This document shows, piece after piece, positions 30,569-40,237 of a stretch of DNA of 64,000 nucleotides (its first letter is position 1; each line of letters begins with the position of its first letter). The notes under the pieces are model-generated. The model did not search any database and was not told the DNA's origin. It saw only the letters and a program-made list of their open reading frames with translations. The position numbers were made by a program, and so were the translations under genes. This stretch comes from Pseudomonadota bacterium (GTDB lineage Bacteria; Pseudomonadota; Gammaproteobacteria; Pseudomonadales; Oleiphilaceae), in contig PDPE01000049.1 of assembly GCA_002747395.1 (NCBI GenBank), forward strand, positions 34,707 through 98,706, given 5' to 3'.

Positions 30569-30645
30569 AGCCTGAAAAAACATCATATGAATGATAGATA
30601 TGCCACGGCGTTTTTTCTATCTTCAGGCTTCCACGTAAATGGAAG
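30569..30645. promoter_or_regulatory. Inverted-repeat cluster in the rne leader
   Basis: AGCCTGAA (30569-30576) pairs with TTCAGGCT (30622-30629), with inner GATAG/CTATC. It is followed immediately by a perfect CTTCCA-CGTAAA-TGGAAG hairpin (30628-30645) that shares two bases with it, so the two stems could be alternatives. Confidence 0.45.
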
Positions 30646-31115
30646 ATTACTATAAACCACGCACCAGAAATGTATGCGGGAAATGTTTCATCAGAGAGGC
30701 GCTGAAACGGCAGTTCTACCAGTTGACAAAAGGGTACAACATAAGACCGGGACAGAGCCCCACCAGGACAAATACGCCAACTCGGGAATATCGGCCAACT
30801 TAAAGAGTTTTGTTTAGCGTAAACACCGGAACATCAAATCACAGCCGGTGACTACATATAGTAAGCAACAGGCAGGCACAGGAAATGATTGCGGTATTGT
30901 GTATCGCCAGGCTGTGCAGGCATGTTGTGCTTATAATAAGGTTTGATTTTCAGCTTGTTATCCCCGCCGCGTCGCGGAATGGCAAAGCGGAAGAGAAAAT
31001 CGTCACGCATAAATTCTATTGAGCCGGGTTCCGGTTGAACCGCTTGTCTTTTCTTAACTGAAACCTCTCCCCCCTTTGACGTTTTCTGCGTGCTCAATAC
31101 GGAACTGAACACCAG

Positions 31116-34100
31116 ATGAAAAGAATGTTGATTAACGCAACTCACACTGAAGAGTTGCGAGTCGCATTGGTAGATGGACAAAAACTTTATGACCTGGATA
31201 TCGAATCCGGCCTGAGCCAGCAAAAAAAGGCTAACATCTACAAAGGCAAGATCACCCGAATTGAACCCAGTCTCGAAGCCGCATTTGTTGACTACGGTTC
31301 AGACAGGCACGGCTTCCTTCCCCTCAAGGAAATCAGCAAGGAATACTTCTCGACCCCCCCCAATAAAATCAATGGCAAAATCAATATCCGGGAGGTAATG
31401 AGTGAAGGCCAGGAAATTATTGTTCAGGTCGACAAGGAGGAGCGAGGAAACAAGGGCGCTGCACTTACCACTTTCATCAGTCTGGCCGGGCGGTATCTGG
31501 TTTTAATGCCGAACAATTCCAGGGCAGGTGGTATTTCCCGACGTATTGAGGGTGAAGAGCGGTCACAGTTAAAAGAAGCCATGTCCAACCTGACGACGCC
31601 CAAAAATATGGGGGTCATTGTACGAACAGCCGGTGTGGGCAGAACCAGCGACGAACTCCAGCGGGACCTGGATTACCTTTGCCAGTTTTGGGAATCCATT
31701 ACCCATGCCGCCAAAAGCAGACCTGCGCCATTTCTTATTTATCAGGAAAGTAATGTTATTATCCGGGCAGTGAGAGATTATTTACGCCAGGATATTGGTG
31801 AAGTTCTTGTCGATGATAGCGAAATCTATGAAGACGTTGTCAACTTCGTACAATCCGTTATGCCCTCCTATGAAAACCAGATAAAACTGTATGAAGATGA
31901 GATTCCCTTATTTAGTCGCTATCAGATAGAAGCCCAGATAGAAACCGCTTTTCAACGAGAAGTGAAACTGCCTTCAGGCGGGGCAATCGTTATTGATCCA
32001 ACAGAAGCACTCGTATCAATTGATATCAATTCGGCAAGGGCTACCAGAGGTAGTGACATAGAAGAAACTGCACTTCAAACCAATATTGAAGCCGCCGAGG
32101 AGGTCGCACGACAACTGAGATTGAGGGATATTGGCGGACTGATCGTTATCGACTTTATTGATATGACACCAACCCGAAACCAGCGGGAAGTGGAAAATAA
32201 AGTGAGGCAGGCCCTGGAGCTTGACCGTGCTCGCGTCCAGGTTGGGAAAATTTCCCGTTTTGGTCTACTGGAAATGTCACGCCAAAGATTGCGCCCATCG
32301 CTGGAGGAAACCCGAACAGATATTTGCCCGAGATGTTCAGGCCAGGGCAAAGTGCGAAGCGTTGAATCACTTTCCCTGTCTATTATGAGACTTATTTATG
32401 AAGAAGCCTCCAAAGACAAAACAGACCGGGTGCAGACCATCGTTCCCGTTCCCGTTGCAACCTTCCTGCTGAACGAAAAACGTCAGCAAATCGCTGATAT
32501 AGAGAAAAACCAGGGTGTCTCTGTATTGATCATCCCTTCTCCCGAGCTTGACACTCCGCAATATGAAGTAACACGCTTGAGAAACGACGAAAGTGCAAGT
32601 GACTTGTCACGCAGTTATGAAATATCCACGGCAAGCGCCATAGAAAGCAACGCACCACCGACTACTCAGCGAGAAATTGTGCGCGAACAGGCCGCAGTTA
32701 AATCAATTACTCCGGTTTCTCCGATTAAACCTGAAGAACCCCAAGGTCTGATTAAACGAATTTCAGAAAAACTGAAAACGTTTTTAGCCAGTACAACCAA
32801 AGAAGCTGAACCGGAGAAAAAACTGCCCGAGACAACCAGAGCAAAAACTCGCACCTCTTTCCCACCTCAGGAAAACCGCGAGCGTAACAGGTCGAGGCAA
32901 AACAACGACAACAGACAGCAAAGGCGTGAGCGGCCTGACCGCAACAGGCAGGACAACGATAATCGCGGAAATCGCGATGAAAGCCGCAGGCAGAATGCCA
33001 ATAATCGCTCAAGAAATGACAAGCGAAAAGAAGATAAACGACTTGACAATCAATCGAGTGAAAGGGGCACCAGTGACTTTAGTGAAGAATCCAGGCGCCC
33101 TCGCAGGGACAGATCAAGTGGAAACCAGCAGCAGGCGAGGAACGAAAAATCGCGCCGACCAACCAGATCGGAACGTGCTGACAGAACAGAACGCACGGAT
33201 AAAAATGAACGCACCGCGCAGAACAGACGACCCGGCGAAACTGAATCTCAGGCAGCCAATGCCAGAAAACCGGCATCGAAAGAGGCTTCGAAGAATGCCC
33301 CTGCATCGAACCCGCAGGGCAAACAGGCTTCTCGGGAAACCATAGCGGAAACTCGCGAAGATACAACGGATGCAACCCTGTCTGCAACCAATGAGACACT
33401 GCCATCAAATAATGCGAAACCGCAAGAAACGCCAGCTTTGATAGCCACTGAAATAGCCGATGAAGCAAAAATGGCTGCTGAAACAGACCAACCCGTGTCA
33501 GCACCATCGTCACCCGCCGACGACGAGAGTGCAGCCGAAGGCAAGAATGCTGAGAAAACTGAAACCATAGAGAAAGGAAAAGAGAAAGAGGAAGCGAAAG
33601 AAAAGTCAGGGAAAAGCCGACCACGCAGAAATACCAGAAAACCCCGACAACAGACAGCGACAAGTGAGAGCAATGCCAGGCCGGACAATGGTGCAGCGGA
33701 ATCCGGCGAAACCCGGCCCGACGAAAATGAAAAGGCTATTGAAGCTGCCAAAACAGAAACCACCCGGCCTGTAGCTTCCGAACCCGCCGCCTCTGAACCT
33801 GCAGCGGCCATGACCGAAACAAAGGCTCCCGAAGCCGGGCAAGCGACCACCAAACGGTCACCCAAACGGCGCCAGAGAACACCCCGAAGAGCACCCAATG
33901 ACCCCAGACTGGCCAAAAAACGGGCTGAACAGGCGGCACTTCCAACTCAGGAGAGTGAAAAAAAGGCAAAGAAAAAAAGCTCACCCGAGCCGGTAGAAAA
34001 ATCTGCGAAAGGTGAGGCTGTTGCACCAGGTTTCGGGCAATCGGAAACGAAATCAGAGGCTTCACCTGAAATAAAATCAGAGGCTTCACCTGAAATAAAA

Positions 34101-34457
34101 TCAGAGACGCCACCTGAAATAAAATCAGAGGCTTCACCTGAAACACCATCAAAGGCTTCGCCTGAAACAGAAGCACCCGCCAATGCAGTGACCGATGACG
34201 GCTCGACTGAGCCATCGGCACCGGCACAAAGAAGAAGACGGGCTCCTTCAAAAACCGGAAAAGCTGCTGCAAAGGGAAACACTGCAGAATCGTCATCCAA
34301 TAAAGGAGCGTCTGCTGTGGTCGCACCTGAAACAAAAGCTGCGGTTGAAAGCACTGTAACCGGGAATCAACCCGAATCAGTCAGGCCCAAAAAGGTGAAA
34401 ACGCCAGAAGTTGACAAAAAAACCGCGGAAGCCGATATCACAGAATCCGATCAATAA
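31116..34457 (+). CDS. rne: Ribonuclease E
   Basis: 1113 residues, full-length RNase E rather than RNase G. The catalytic half holds the S1 domain (about 38-120), the 5'-sensor/RNase H-like regions, the metal-binding aspartates in [12 protein letters not shown] and VIDFIDM (about D303 and D346), and the Zn-link CPRCSGQG near residue 404. An amphipathic helix, [14 protein letters not shown] (about 545-558), fits the membrane-targeting segment A. The C-terminal half is disordered: an Arg-rich region (about 590-720) and an Ala/Glu/Pro-rich tail with five 8-residue repeats (34044-34163). It starts mRNA decay and processes rRNA and tRNA. rraA, coding for its inhibitor, lies at 38520-39002. Confidence 0.97.
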   Translation: MKRMLINATHTEELRVALVDGQKLYDLDIESGLSQQKKANIYKGKITRIEPSLEAAFVDYGSDRHGFLPLKEISKEYFSTPPNKINGKINIREVMSEGQEIIVQVDKEERGNKGAALTTFISLAGRYLVLMPNNSRAGGISRRIEGEERSQLKEAMSNLTTPKNMGVIVRTAGVGRTSDELQRDLDYLCQFWESITHAAKSRPAPFLIYQESNVIIRAVRDYLRQDIGEVLVDDSEIYEDVVNFVQSVMPSYENQIKLYEDEIPLFSRYQIEAQIETAFQREVKLPSGGAIVIDPTEALVSIDINSARATRGSDIEETALQTNIEAAEEVARQLRLRDIGGLIVIDFIDMTPTRNQREVENKVRQALELDRARVQVGKISRFGLLEMSRQRLRPSLEETRTDICPRCSGQGKVRSVESLSLSIMRLIYEEASKDKTDRVQTIVPVPVATFLLNEKRQQIADIEKNQGVSVLIIPSPELDTPQYEVTRLRNDESASDLSRSYEISTASAIESNAPPTTQREIVREQAAVKSITPVSPIKPEEPQGLIKRISEKLKTFLASTTKEAEPEKKLPETTRAKTRTSFPPQENRERNRSRQNNDNRQQRRERPDRNRQDNDNRGNRDESRRQNANNRSRNDKRKEDKRLDNQSSERGTSDFSEESRRPRRDRSSGNQQQARNEKSRRPTRSERADRTERTDKNERTAQNRRPGETESQAANARKPASKEASKNAPASNPQGKQASRETIAETREDTTDATLSATNETLPSNNAKPQETPALIATEIADEAKMAAETDQPVSAPSSPADDESAAEGKNAEKTETIEKGKEKEEAKEKSGKSRPRRNTRKPRQQTATSESNARPDNGAAESGETRPDENEKAIEAAKTETTRPVASEPAASEPAAAMTETKAPEAGQATTKRSPKRRQRTPRRAPNDPRLAKKRAEQAALPTQESEKKAKKKSSPEPVEKSAKGEAVAPGFGQSETKSEASPEIKSEASPEIKSETPPEIKSEASPETPSKASPETEAPANAVTDDGSTEPSAPAQRRRRAPSKTGKAAAKGNTAESSSNKGASAVVAPETKAAVESTVTGNQPESVRPKKVKTPEVDKKTAEADITESDQ
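34044..34163 (+). repeat. 24-bp in-frame tandem repeat in the rne tail, 5 copies
   Basis: Five consecutive 24-bp units encode [32 protein letters not shown] and ETPSKASP. The unit is in frame, so changes in copy number keep the reading frame and only alter the length of the disordered tail. Confidence 0.9.
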
Positions 34458-34615
34458 GGATTCTTTTTACAGCGGTGACATGAAGTCAGGTGCAAGGACG
34501 CACCGCAAAAATGGGTAGTGGAAATGGATAGCGGGTATAAGCGCTTAACGGACAGCAAGCACCCGGTAGCCTGAAAAGTGATTGAGAGTAATCAGAGACA
34601 CAGGGAGTTAACGTG

Positions 34616-35161
34616 ATGACGGGAGAACTGCTGGACGATATGGATATCGATACGCTGGAAGGGTATCTTTTTTCTCCAGAATTCGAAGAAACTGCCATGG
34701 ATTACTTCGCAGTGTGCGGAGTAATGACAGCTCATGTTGTCGCGCCGCATAAAATATCACCTGCCGATCTTTCAGGCATCATCACGGGCGCCCCTGATGT
34801 TACGAGTTTGCCGCCAGAAATTGGGAAAATTCTCAACGAAATAAGCCATTCAGTACAGATAGACATCGAACAGGATGAACTGCTGACCATACCAACCGAG
34901 CCGGGGTCGGAACTGGATTGCATCAGAAACTGGTGTGGCGGCTTTATTGAATACTATCTTCAGGATGAAAACAGCTGGATGAAAGTGGACGAGGAGCTCG
35001 CTGCCGAATTGCTTTTCCCGATCATGGCACTGTCCGGTCTGTTTTCAGAAGAGGAGCCATTTAACGAAATCGGGAATGATGAGCTTCTGCTTGAAGAATT
35101 TTGCAATCAGTTACCCGTTATCATCACCGATCTGTATTTGCATTTTCACGCGACAAAATAG
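34616..35161 (+). CDS. UPF0149/YecA-like family protein
   Basis: 181 residues. The N-terminal pattern DIDTLEGYLFSP followed by DYFAVCGVMTAHVVAPHKI and the C-terminal helical region are like the UPF0149 (YgfB/YecA) family. It has no C-terminal SEC-C zinc motif, so it is the short form. Function is not established. It starts at ATG (or the GTG immediately before) with AGGGAG upstream, downstream of rne in the same direction, and converges on the PHP gene. Confidence 0.7.
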   Translation: MTGELLDDMDIDTLEGYLFSPEFEETAMDYFAVCGVMTAHVVAPHKISPADLSGIITGAPDVTSLPPEIGKILNEISHSVQIDIEQDELLTIPTEPGSELDCIRNWCGGFIEYYLQDENSWMKVDEELAAELLFPIMALSGLFSEEEPFNEIGNDELLLEEFCNQLPVIITDLYLHFHATK

Positions 35162-35191
35162 ATTGCCAGCCCGAACATGAACACCTGACAG

Positions 35192-36052
35192 TCAACCGCC
35201 TGGCTCTGATGTCATCGACCGGATGTGATCGACAACCAGCGGGACTCCCGAAGGAATTGACAGATTCTGACCCAGTTCGCACCAGTTCGCTCCGGGATGA
35301 TGGAAATCACTACCCTGGCTGGCCAACAACTCATATTGACGGCACAAATCCGATAGCAAGCCGGTTTCACCCTGTTTTTGCCCGGATGTAACCACCTCGA
35401 TTCCCCTGCCGCCAGCGTCTGTAAAGTCGACAACTAAACGACGCAACTTGCTCATCGTGATTTTATACTTGCGAGGATGAGCAATAACGGCAACACCGCC
35501 CGCCTCGACAACCCACCGAACCACGGTTTGCAAATCAGGCCACAATGACCTGACATCACCTGGCTTGCCACTCCCCAAATATTTTCGGAAAGCCTGGGAA
35601 TGGTCGGACACGTACCCCAACTCTACCATTGAAGCAGCGAAGTGCGGTCGGCCCGGTGCGTGATTGCCGGATTTTTCACAAGCCAGTTCCAGCACACCCG
35701 ACATTTTATACTTGCGGTGCAACCGCTCCCCGATTATTTCGGCTCTTTCTATTCGCACTTTTTGCTGGCTTTCGCAGGCATTCACCATAACATCGCTAAA
35801 CAGATCGAACCCCAAACCCACTATATGAACGGTCATCCCCTCCCAGACACAAGACAATTCTATTCCTGAATAAAATTTAATATCATACCGTCTGGCAACG
35901 GATGCGGCTTGAGCCACCCCCGATACCGTATCGTGATCGGTCAGGGCGAAATGGGTGACCCCCTTCTGAAAGGCTCTTGTAACAAGGCTTTCCGGATCCA
36001 GAGATCCGTCCGAGCAGGTAGAATGGCTGTGAAAATCTATCGTTGGTTTCAT
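35192..36052 (-). CDS. rnm: PHP-domain phosphoesterase, RNase AM-like (YciV/TrpH)
   Basis: 286 residues. PHP metal-site motifs are visible: IDFHSHSTCSDGSLDPESLV, FALTDHDTVSG, SGIELSC, GRPHFAASMV, VIAHPRKY and QGSDFHHPG. This set matches RNase AM (YciV), which matures the 5' ends of rRNAs and degrades oligonucleotides and 3',5'-bisphosphates. It is divergent from yciB, a common neighbourhood. Confidence 0.88.
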   Translation of the reverse strand: MKPTIDFHSHSTCSDGSLDPESLVTRAFQKGVTHFALTDHDTVSGVAQAASVARRYDIKFYSGIELSCVWEGMTVHIVGLGFDLFSDVMVNACESQQKVRIERAEIIGERLHRKYKMSGVLELACEKSGNHAPGRPHFAASMVELGYVSDHSQAFRKYLGSGKPGDVRSLWPDLQTVVRWVVEAGGVAVIAHPRKYKITMSKLRRLVVDFTDAGGRGIEVVTSGQKQGETGLLSDLCRQYELLASQGSDFHHPGANWCELGQNLSIPSGVPLVVDHIRSMTSEPGG

Positions 36053-36147
36053 TACATATCAGAGGTATTAACAAGTACAAGTCACCATTCTCTCACAGAA
36101 TATCATCCGCTTACACTGTATATCGGGTTATCAGCGAATTGATCGAA

Positions 36148-36176
36148 CTGTCTTTATCCAGTGCATTCGTTATAAT
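36148..36176 (+). promoter_or_regulatory. Candidate promoter of yciB
   Basis: A perfect TATAAT 40 nt before the yciB start with a poor -35 (CTGTCT) 17 nt upstream. The -10 is good; the -35 matches only 3 of 6. Confidence 0.35.
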
Positions 36177-36216
36177 GGGGCGGCCAATTACAATCGCAGA
36201 TATGGTTTGTTTTTAA

Positions 36217-36792
36217 ATGAAAGCTTTTACTGACTTTTTTCCTCTGATTCTGTTTTTTGCCGCCTATCAATACACCAAAGACATTATTACCGCAACGGCG
36301 ACCCTCATCGTGGGAACTGCCATTCAAGTCACTTTTCTATGGCTGAAATATCGCCGCGTAGAAAAAATGCATTTGATTACCCTGGTGATGGTGGTTATCT
36401 TTGGGGGCCTGACAGTTGCGTTCAGAGACCCTACCTTTATTATATGGAAACCTACTGCAATAAACTGGCTGTTTGCACTTGTTTTCTTTGGTAGCGAGTT
36501 TATTGGCGACAAAAATATTATTCGGAGAATGCTGGAATCCAACCTTGATTTACCCGAGCTGGTTTGGCGGAATCTGAACATGGCCTGGGCGATATTCTTT
36601 TTTGTTGCCGGTGCGTTGAATATATATGTCGCGTTCAATTTTTCGCAAGAATTCTGGGTCAATTTCAAAGTGTTCGGGTTGTTGGGCTTGACCTTTACCT
36701 TCGTCATCATCCAGGGGTTATTTCTATCCAAATACCTTTCGAATGAGCCTGACGAAGAAAACAGGGCGAAAAAGGAACAAGAGGAGTTTTAA
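36217..36792 (+). CDS. yciB: Inner membrane septation-associated protein YciB/IspZ
   Basis: 191 residues with five to six hydrophobic helices. Family features: [18 protein letters not shown] at the N-terminus and the [19 protein letters not shown] motif, plus [12 protein letters not shown]. YciB influences septation and envelope synthesis in enterics; its molecular activity is unknown. It is followed 5 nt later by yciI, a conserved pair. Confidence 0.94.
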   Translation: MKAFTDFFPLILFFAAYQYTKDIITATATLIVGTAIQVTFLWLKYRRVEKMHLITLVMVVIFGGLTVAFRDPTFIIWKPTAINWLFALVFFGSEFIGDKNIIRRMLESNLDLPELVWRNLNMAWAIFFFVAGALNIYVAFNFSQEFWVNFKVFGLLGLTFTFVIIQGLFLSKYLSNEPDEENRAKKEQEEF

Positions 36793-36797
36793 TCCAT

Positions 36798-37097
36798 ATG
36801 TTTTATGCCATTATCAGTGAAGATAGAGAAAACAGCCTTGCACTCCGCAAGAAGGCCAGACCCGACCACCTCGCCAGACTCAATCAGCTGAAAGATGAAG
36901 GCAGACTTCTACTGGCCGGGCCAACACCAGCGATAGACAGCCCTGATCCAGGCGAAGCAGGATTCAGTGGCAGCCTGGTTATTGCCGAATTTGACAACCT
37001 CGGCCAGGCCCGGGAGTGGGCAGATTCAGACCCTTATTGCGCAGCAGGAGTCTACAGGAATGTAATGGTAAAACCCTTCAAGAAGGTACTCCCCTGA
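36798..37097 (+). CDS. yciI: YciI family protein
   Basis: 99 residues, the usual length of this dimeric ferredoxin-like (alpha/beta barrel) family. It begins [17 protein letters not shown] and keeps the RPDHLARL segment with its conserved His and the [22 protein letters not shown] region with the conserved Asp. These His/Asp residues form the putative active site of a YCII domain. The reaction is unknown. It follows yciB in one operon. Confidence 0.92.
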   Translation: MFYAIISEDRENSLALRKKARPDHLARLNQLKDEGRLLLAGPTPAIDSPDPGEAGFSGSLVIAEFDNLGQAREWADSDPYCAAGVYRNVMVKPFKKVLP

Positions 37098-37169
37098 CAG
37101 CCTGGTAACGCCTGTACATCAATCACCAAAACAACCAATAACCAAAAAACTCCATTCAAGGTTCAACAC

Positions 37170-37835
37170 GTGAAAAAAATTCTGTCTACCTTACTCGTTT
37201 TGCTAGCAATTGCCCTCCCCGTGCAATCCGCAACCATGTATATAGATGACAAACTGAGAGTCAACATTCGTACAGGCCCGGAAATCTCTTATCGAATTTT
37301 GAAATCGGTAGTCAGCGGGGTGAAAGTGCAAGTTTTAGAAACCGACGAGGTAAGAAAATGGACAAAAATCCGGGAACCGGGTGGTATTCAGGGCTGGGTT
37401 CCTTCCCGCTTTCTGGTTTCCGACCCTATTGCAGCGCAAAGGCTGGAAAAGGCATTAATAACGCTTAAGCTGCTAAAGGAAAAATCAGGCACACTGGGCA
37501 GTGCTTTCGAGAAGGTTAAATCTGAAAATACGCAACTTAAAACGGACAACGAAACGCTGACCAGAAAGAACAAAAGCCTCGCCGAACAACTGGACGAAAT
37601 AACCGCCGTTTCCCAAAACGCCGTTCACCTCGACAACAGAAATCGTGAGCTGCAAGAATTGAATCAGGAACTGCAGAACGAAATTGACAAACTTGAAGCG
37701 GATAATCAGCGACTTAAAGATAAATCAGAGACAGATTTGATGCTGGTCGGGGGCGGACTGGTAGCTCTGGGTGCACTCATTGCGATTATCGTCCCGATGA
37801 TGAAGCGAACCAGGAAAAGTGACAGCTGGGCATAA
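37170..37835 (+). CDS. SH3-domain membrane protein (TIGR04211/YgiM type)
   Basis: 221 residues from a GTG start with AAGG upstream. A signal peptide (1-20, cleavage after VQSA) is followed by a bacterial SH3 domain (about 23-87: LRVNIRTGPEISYRIL, GIQGWVPSRFLV), a long coiled coil (about 90-190) and a C-terminal transmembrane helix (about 190-210) with a basic end. The layout places the SH3 and coiled coil in the periplasm. This matches the YgiM/TIGR04211 family; its role is unknown, with peptidoglycan or envelope binding inferred from the SH3 domain. Confidence 0.88.
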   Translation: MKKILSTLLVLLAIALPVQSATMYIDDKLRVNIRTGPEISYRILKSVVSGVKVQVLETDEVRKWTKIREPGGIQGWVPSRFLVSDPIAAQRLEKALITLKLLKEKSGTLGSAFEKVKSENTQLKTDNETLTRKNKSLAEQLDEITAVSQNAVHLDNRNRELQELNQELQNEIDKLEADNQRLKDKSETDLMLVGGGLVALGALIAIIVPMMKRTRKSDSWA

Positions 37836-37978
37836 GAACATCAATGATGTCAGCAGGATATCAGATACACATAGCACACTTGTTTCCCAACTGTTTATCA
37901 CCTGCTCTACTTTGACAGCCAGGACAAATCATTCTATAAATAGTCTGAGAAAACCATAAAAGGACAGCTTGAACGATA

Positions 37979-38284
37979 ATGAAAAATACTATTCGTGACT
38001 TCAGCGAGAAACGAGACTTCATCCGAATGAAAGTGGACACCGAGATTAGTCTGAAAGACAACTCGGGCAAGACAATCCAGGCAATCTGTCGAGATTTGAG
38101 CGGCGCGGGAATGCTTATTGTCGCCGATGAAAAGGTTCAGGAGGGTACGGAGCTTCTCACCAGTATTCCATCCAACAATCAAGCTTTCCCCCCTTTTGAC
38201 GCCACTGTAAAAGTAGTTCGCTGTACCAGGCAGGACAACGGAAAGTACGAGTTGGGAACAGAAATTCTGGATATCAAAAAGTAA
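37979..38284 (+). CDS. PilZ-domain protein (probable c-di-GMP binding)
   Basis: 101 residues, a lone PilZ domain. The RxxxR motif is KRDFIRMKV near the N-terminus and the second motif is CRDLSGAGM (D/N-x-S-x-x-G). Both c-di-GMP contact motifs are intact, so binding is likely. Which output it controls is not visible: no motility, cellulose or alginate gene lies nearby. The ATG has AGGA upstream. It converges on rraA. Confidence 0.88.
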   Translation: MKNTIRDFSEKRDFIRMKVDTEISLKDNSGKTIQAICRDLSGAGMLIVADEKVQEGTELLTSIPSNNQAFPPFDATVKVVRCTRQDNGKYELGTEILDIKK

Positions 38285-38409
38285 ACCGGGATTTGGCGCC
38301 GCAAAGGTATAAAGGTATGGGGGGTACGGGTACCGTCAGCCCTGCTGACATAGCCGCAATTCACAACGACAGCCCGCAACGGCAACTCGCAACAACAGAG
38401 AAGTGATCT

Positions 38410-38432
38410 GGCCAGCCCCGTTCCGGCTGGTC
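38410..38432. other. Stem-loop between PilZ gene and rraA
   Basis: GGCCAGCC and GGCTGGTC form an 8-bp stem (one G-T) with a 7-nt loop in the gap between two convergent genes. It lacks a T-run, so it is a possible but not proven transcription end. CCAGCC recurs twice more in this gap. Confidence 0.35.
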
Positions 38433-38519
38433 GGATCGCGGTTTGAGTTGCCAGCCCTGCATTCCGGGAGTTGGCTTTAGTTAACAGGTAACGGGCTGGC
38501 GTTCAATATGGTTGATTTC

Positions 38520-39002
38520 TCAGCTGACGAGTTCCTTGTCCGAAACAATCACACCATTATTGTCAGCGTAAATAAACTGCCCTGGACGAATTTCCACCCC
38601 TCCGAATTTGACAGGCACATTTAACTCGCCGATTCCCTTTTTCTCTGTTTTCATCGGGTGCGTTGCCAATGCCTGAACACCCAGGTCTGTTTTGCGAATG
38701 ACGTCTACATCTCTGATGCAACCATAGATCACAATACCTTCCCAACCACTTGCACTGGCTTTTTCAGCAAGCATGTCTCCAAGCAGCGCGGCACGCCTGG
38801 AACCACCACCGTCTACGACAAGCACCTTTCCCTTGCCGGGCAATGCCACCTGCTCCTTGACGACGGAATTGTCCTCAAAGCATTTTACGGTAACAACTTC
38901 CCCGCCAAATGCCGACTTGCCACCGTAGTTGTTAAACATGGGTTCAATAACCTGTATCGACTCCGCGAAATCATCACACAGGTCTGGAGTAATAATAGTC
39001 AA
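38520..39002 (-). CDS. rraA: Regulator of RNase E activity A
   Basis: 160 residues, normal RraA length. Family features: [41 protein letters not shown] and [13 protein letters not shown], which form the trimeric swivel fold. RraA binds the C-terminal half of RNase E and inhibits cleavage; rne is 4 kb away in this same window. The GGGSxRxAxxGD loop resembles the aldolase-like relatives of the family, but length and context favour RraA. Gene order rraA-hydrolase-ppsA matches Pseudomonas. Confidence 0.94.
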   Translation of the reverse strand: MTIITPDLCDDFAESIQVIEPMFNNYGGKSAFGGEVVTVKCFEDNSVVKEQVALPGKGKVLVVDGGGSRRAALLGDMLAEKASASGWEGIVIYGCIRDVDVIRKTDLGVQALATHPMKTEKKGIGELNVPVKFGGVEIRPGQFIYADNNGVIVSDKELVS

Positions 39003-39180
39003 AATACATCTCCTTGTTTTACATTACATTATTAAATCGCATCTACTCACGTCAGTCACGTCCGTGCAGGTAATCTGCAAAAACTTGTCACGGCGAACAG
39101 GCAGTTACATTATATATGACTGTTTTTCGAATCGCTGCCATTCATGTTGCCGTTCATATCGCCATGCTACCAGACTTTTT

Positions 39181-39219
39181 ACCGGACTGTTTTGCCAAAC
39201 TGTTTTGCCGAACTGTTTG
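39181..39219. repeat. 13-bp tandem repeat, 3 copies, after the hydrolase gene
   Basis: Three consecutive units ACCGGACTGTTTT, GCCAAACTGTTTT and GCCGAACTGTTTG. It begins 6 nt downstream of the hydrolase stop codon on the minus strand. Confidence 0.75.
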
Positions 39220-39225
39220 TAATAA

Positions 39226-40236
39226 CTATGCGACCAGATTGGTCTTACCATCTTTTCGAGCGCCATTCCCTTCGGGTTTGTCGTCGTCAAAGTGACTGTT
39301 TTCAGACAGCCACTCAACGGATTTCGAGCCAACCACCTCAATGTTTTTCTGATCAAGCAGAAATGAATGAAGTTTGCGACTGATAACACCTTTATCTGAA
39401 ATCGGCAATGTCTCCAGTGTTTTTTTGGAAGAACCCAGAGAATGAAAAAAGCGCTCATAGCATAGCTGATTTTCAGGTCTGACCAGGGTTGGAGCCAGTG
39501 CCAATACCGGACAATGCACATTTTTTACCGCGGCAGTATAATCAACGCCACTTACCGACCTCCACTCCTCCAATGTTTGCCATTTAACCACTTCCGAAAC
39601 CAGTTGGCCGGGTTCGTTTTCCTGACCATAACCACTTTTGTATCCTTCGATGAAGGGCTGACGACCGATTAACCAGGCTTCGATTCGTGCCGGCAGAGGA
39701 AAATTAATCACCTGTTGAAAATAACCGACCCGGGTTGAAAAAAGAATCAGGCCAGACACCTCATGGCTTGCTATCGCCCCGGTGCCAAGACTGGCAGAAA
39801 TAGACAGGCCACCAAAATTATGGCCGACCCAAACCGGCTTTTTACCTGTTTTTTCAGTCACAAACTGGCAGATGGCAGGCAGATCATATTGAATATAGTC
39901 AGAAAAACCGGTGTGAAGATAGGATTTATTAACGGGAGACAAACCGTGCCCCCGCATTTCAGGCAGCCACACGTCATAGCCAAGGCCGCAAAAATAACTT
40001 GCCAGGCCCATACCAGGAAACGGAAGCCACTCCAGACGGTTGGAAAAAAAACCATGCAGAAGAATCAGGGGTACCCTGGTGTTGTTGTCGTTATGTTGTG
40101 AGTAACGGGTGACCGCCAACTCCACGGTTTGATCGGGGCTGTTGTTCGGTTTAAGCAGATACGCATCTTCATAAAACTGACCATGCACTTCTGCTGAAAC
40201 AAGCCTGACAGGAAAAAGGTCGCTACTGCTACGCAT
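39226..40236 (-). CDS. Alpha/beta hydrolase-fold protein with Asn at the nucleophile position
   Basis: 336 residues from MRSSSDLFPVRL, with AGGA upstream; this ATG begins 1 nt after the ppsA stop, so the pair is coupled. The fold is clear: LILLHGFFSNRLEWL (oxyanion HG motif), the GYDVWLPEMRGHG strand-loop and the nucleophile elbow WVGHNFGG. The usual G-x-S-x-G serine is replaced by Asn (residue 140, AAT codon). The segment where the acid Asp is expected, CPVLALAPTLVRPEN, has no Asp, while a His (RKLHSF) remains near the C-terminus. Orthologues sit between rraA and ppsA in Pseudomonas. It may bind a ligand rather than hydrolyse one (inference). Confidence 0.82.
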   Translation of the reverse strand: MRSSSDLFPVRLVSAEVHGQFYEDAYLLKPNNSPDQTVELAVTRYSQHNDNNTRVPLILLHGFFSNRLEWLPFPGMGLASYFCGLGYDVWLPEMRGHGLSPVNKSYLHTGFSDYIQYDLPAICQFVTEKTGKKPVWVGHNFGGLSISASLGTGAIASHEVSGLILFSTRVGYFQQVINFPLPARIEAWLIGRQPFIEGYKSGYGQENEPGQLVSEVVKWQTLEEWRSVSGVDYTAAVKNVHCPVLALAPTLVRPENQLCYERFFHSLGSSKKTLETLPISDKGVISRKLHSFLLDQKNIEVVGSKSVEWLSENSHFDDDKPEGNGARKDGKTNLVA

Positions 40237-40237
40237 A

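Larger units (their letters stand above)
30355..31115. other. Long structured region between rluC and rne (probable rne 5' leader)
   Basis: 761 nt without a convincing gene, holding several strong inverted repeats. RNase E leaders in gammaproteobacteria are long and structured and mediate feedback control by cleavage of their own mRNA (established for E. coli), so this is the likely role of at least the distal part. A TATAAT lies near 30932 but its -35 partner is poor. Inner stems are listed separately. Confidence 0.6.

Noticed and set aside
30920..30940. TATAAT near 30932 as the rne promoter
   Set aside because: The -10 is perfect but no acceptable -35 lies 16-18 nt upstream, so it is mentioned only as a possibility.
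30852..31223. Minus-strand 123-codon frame antisense to the rne leader and start
   Set aside because: It overlaps the rne start, has no ribosome site or family resemblance, and lies in a region better explained as structured leader.
33079..33916. Long antisense open frames (194 and 222 codons) inside rne
   Set aside because: They arise because the repetitive E/A/K/P/R-rich tail of rne rarely produces stops on the other strand; composition is implausible for a protein.
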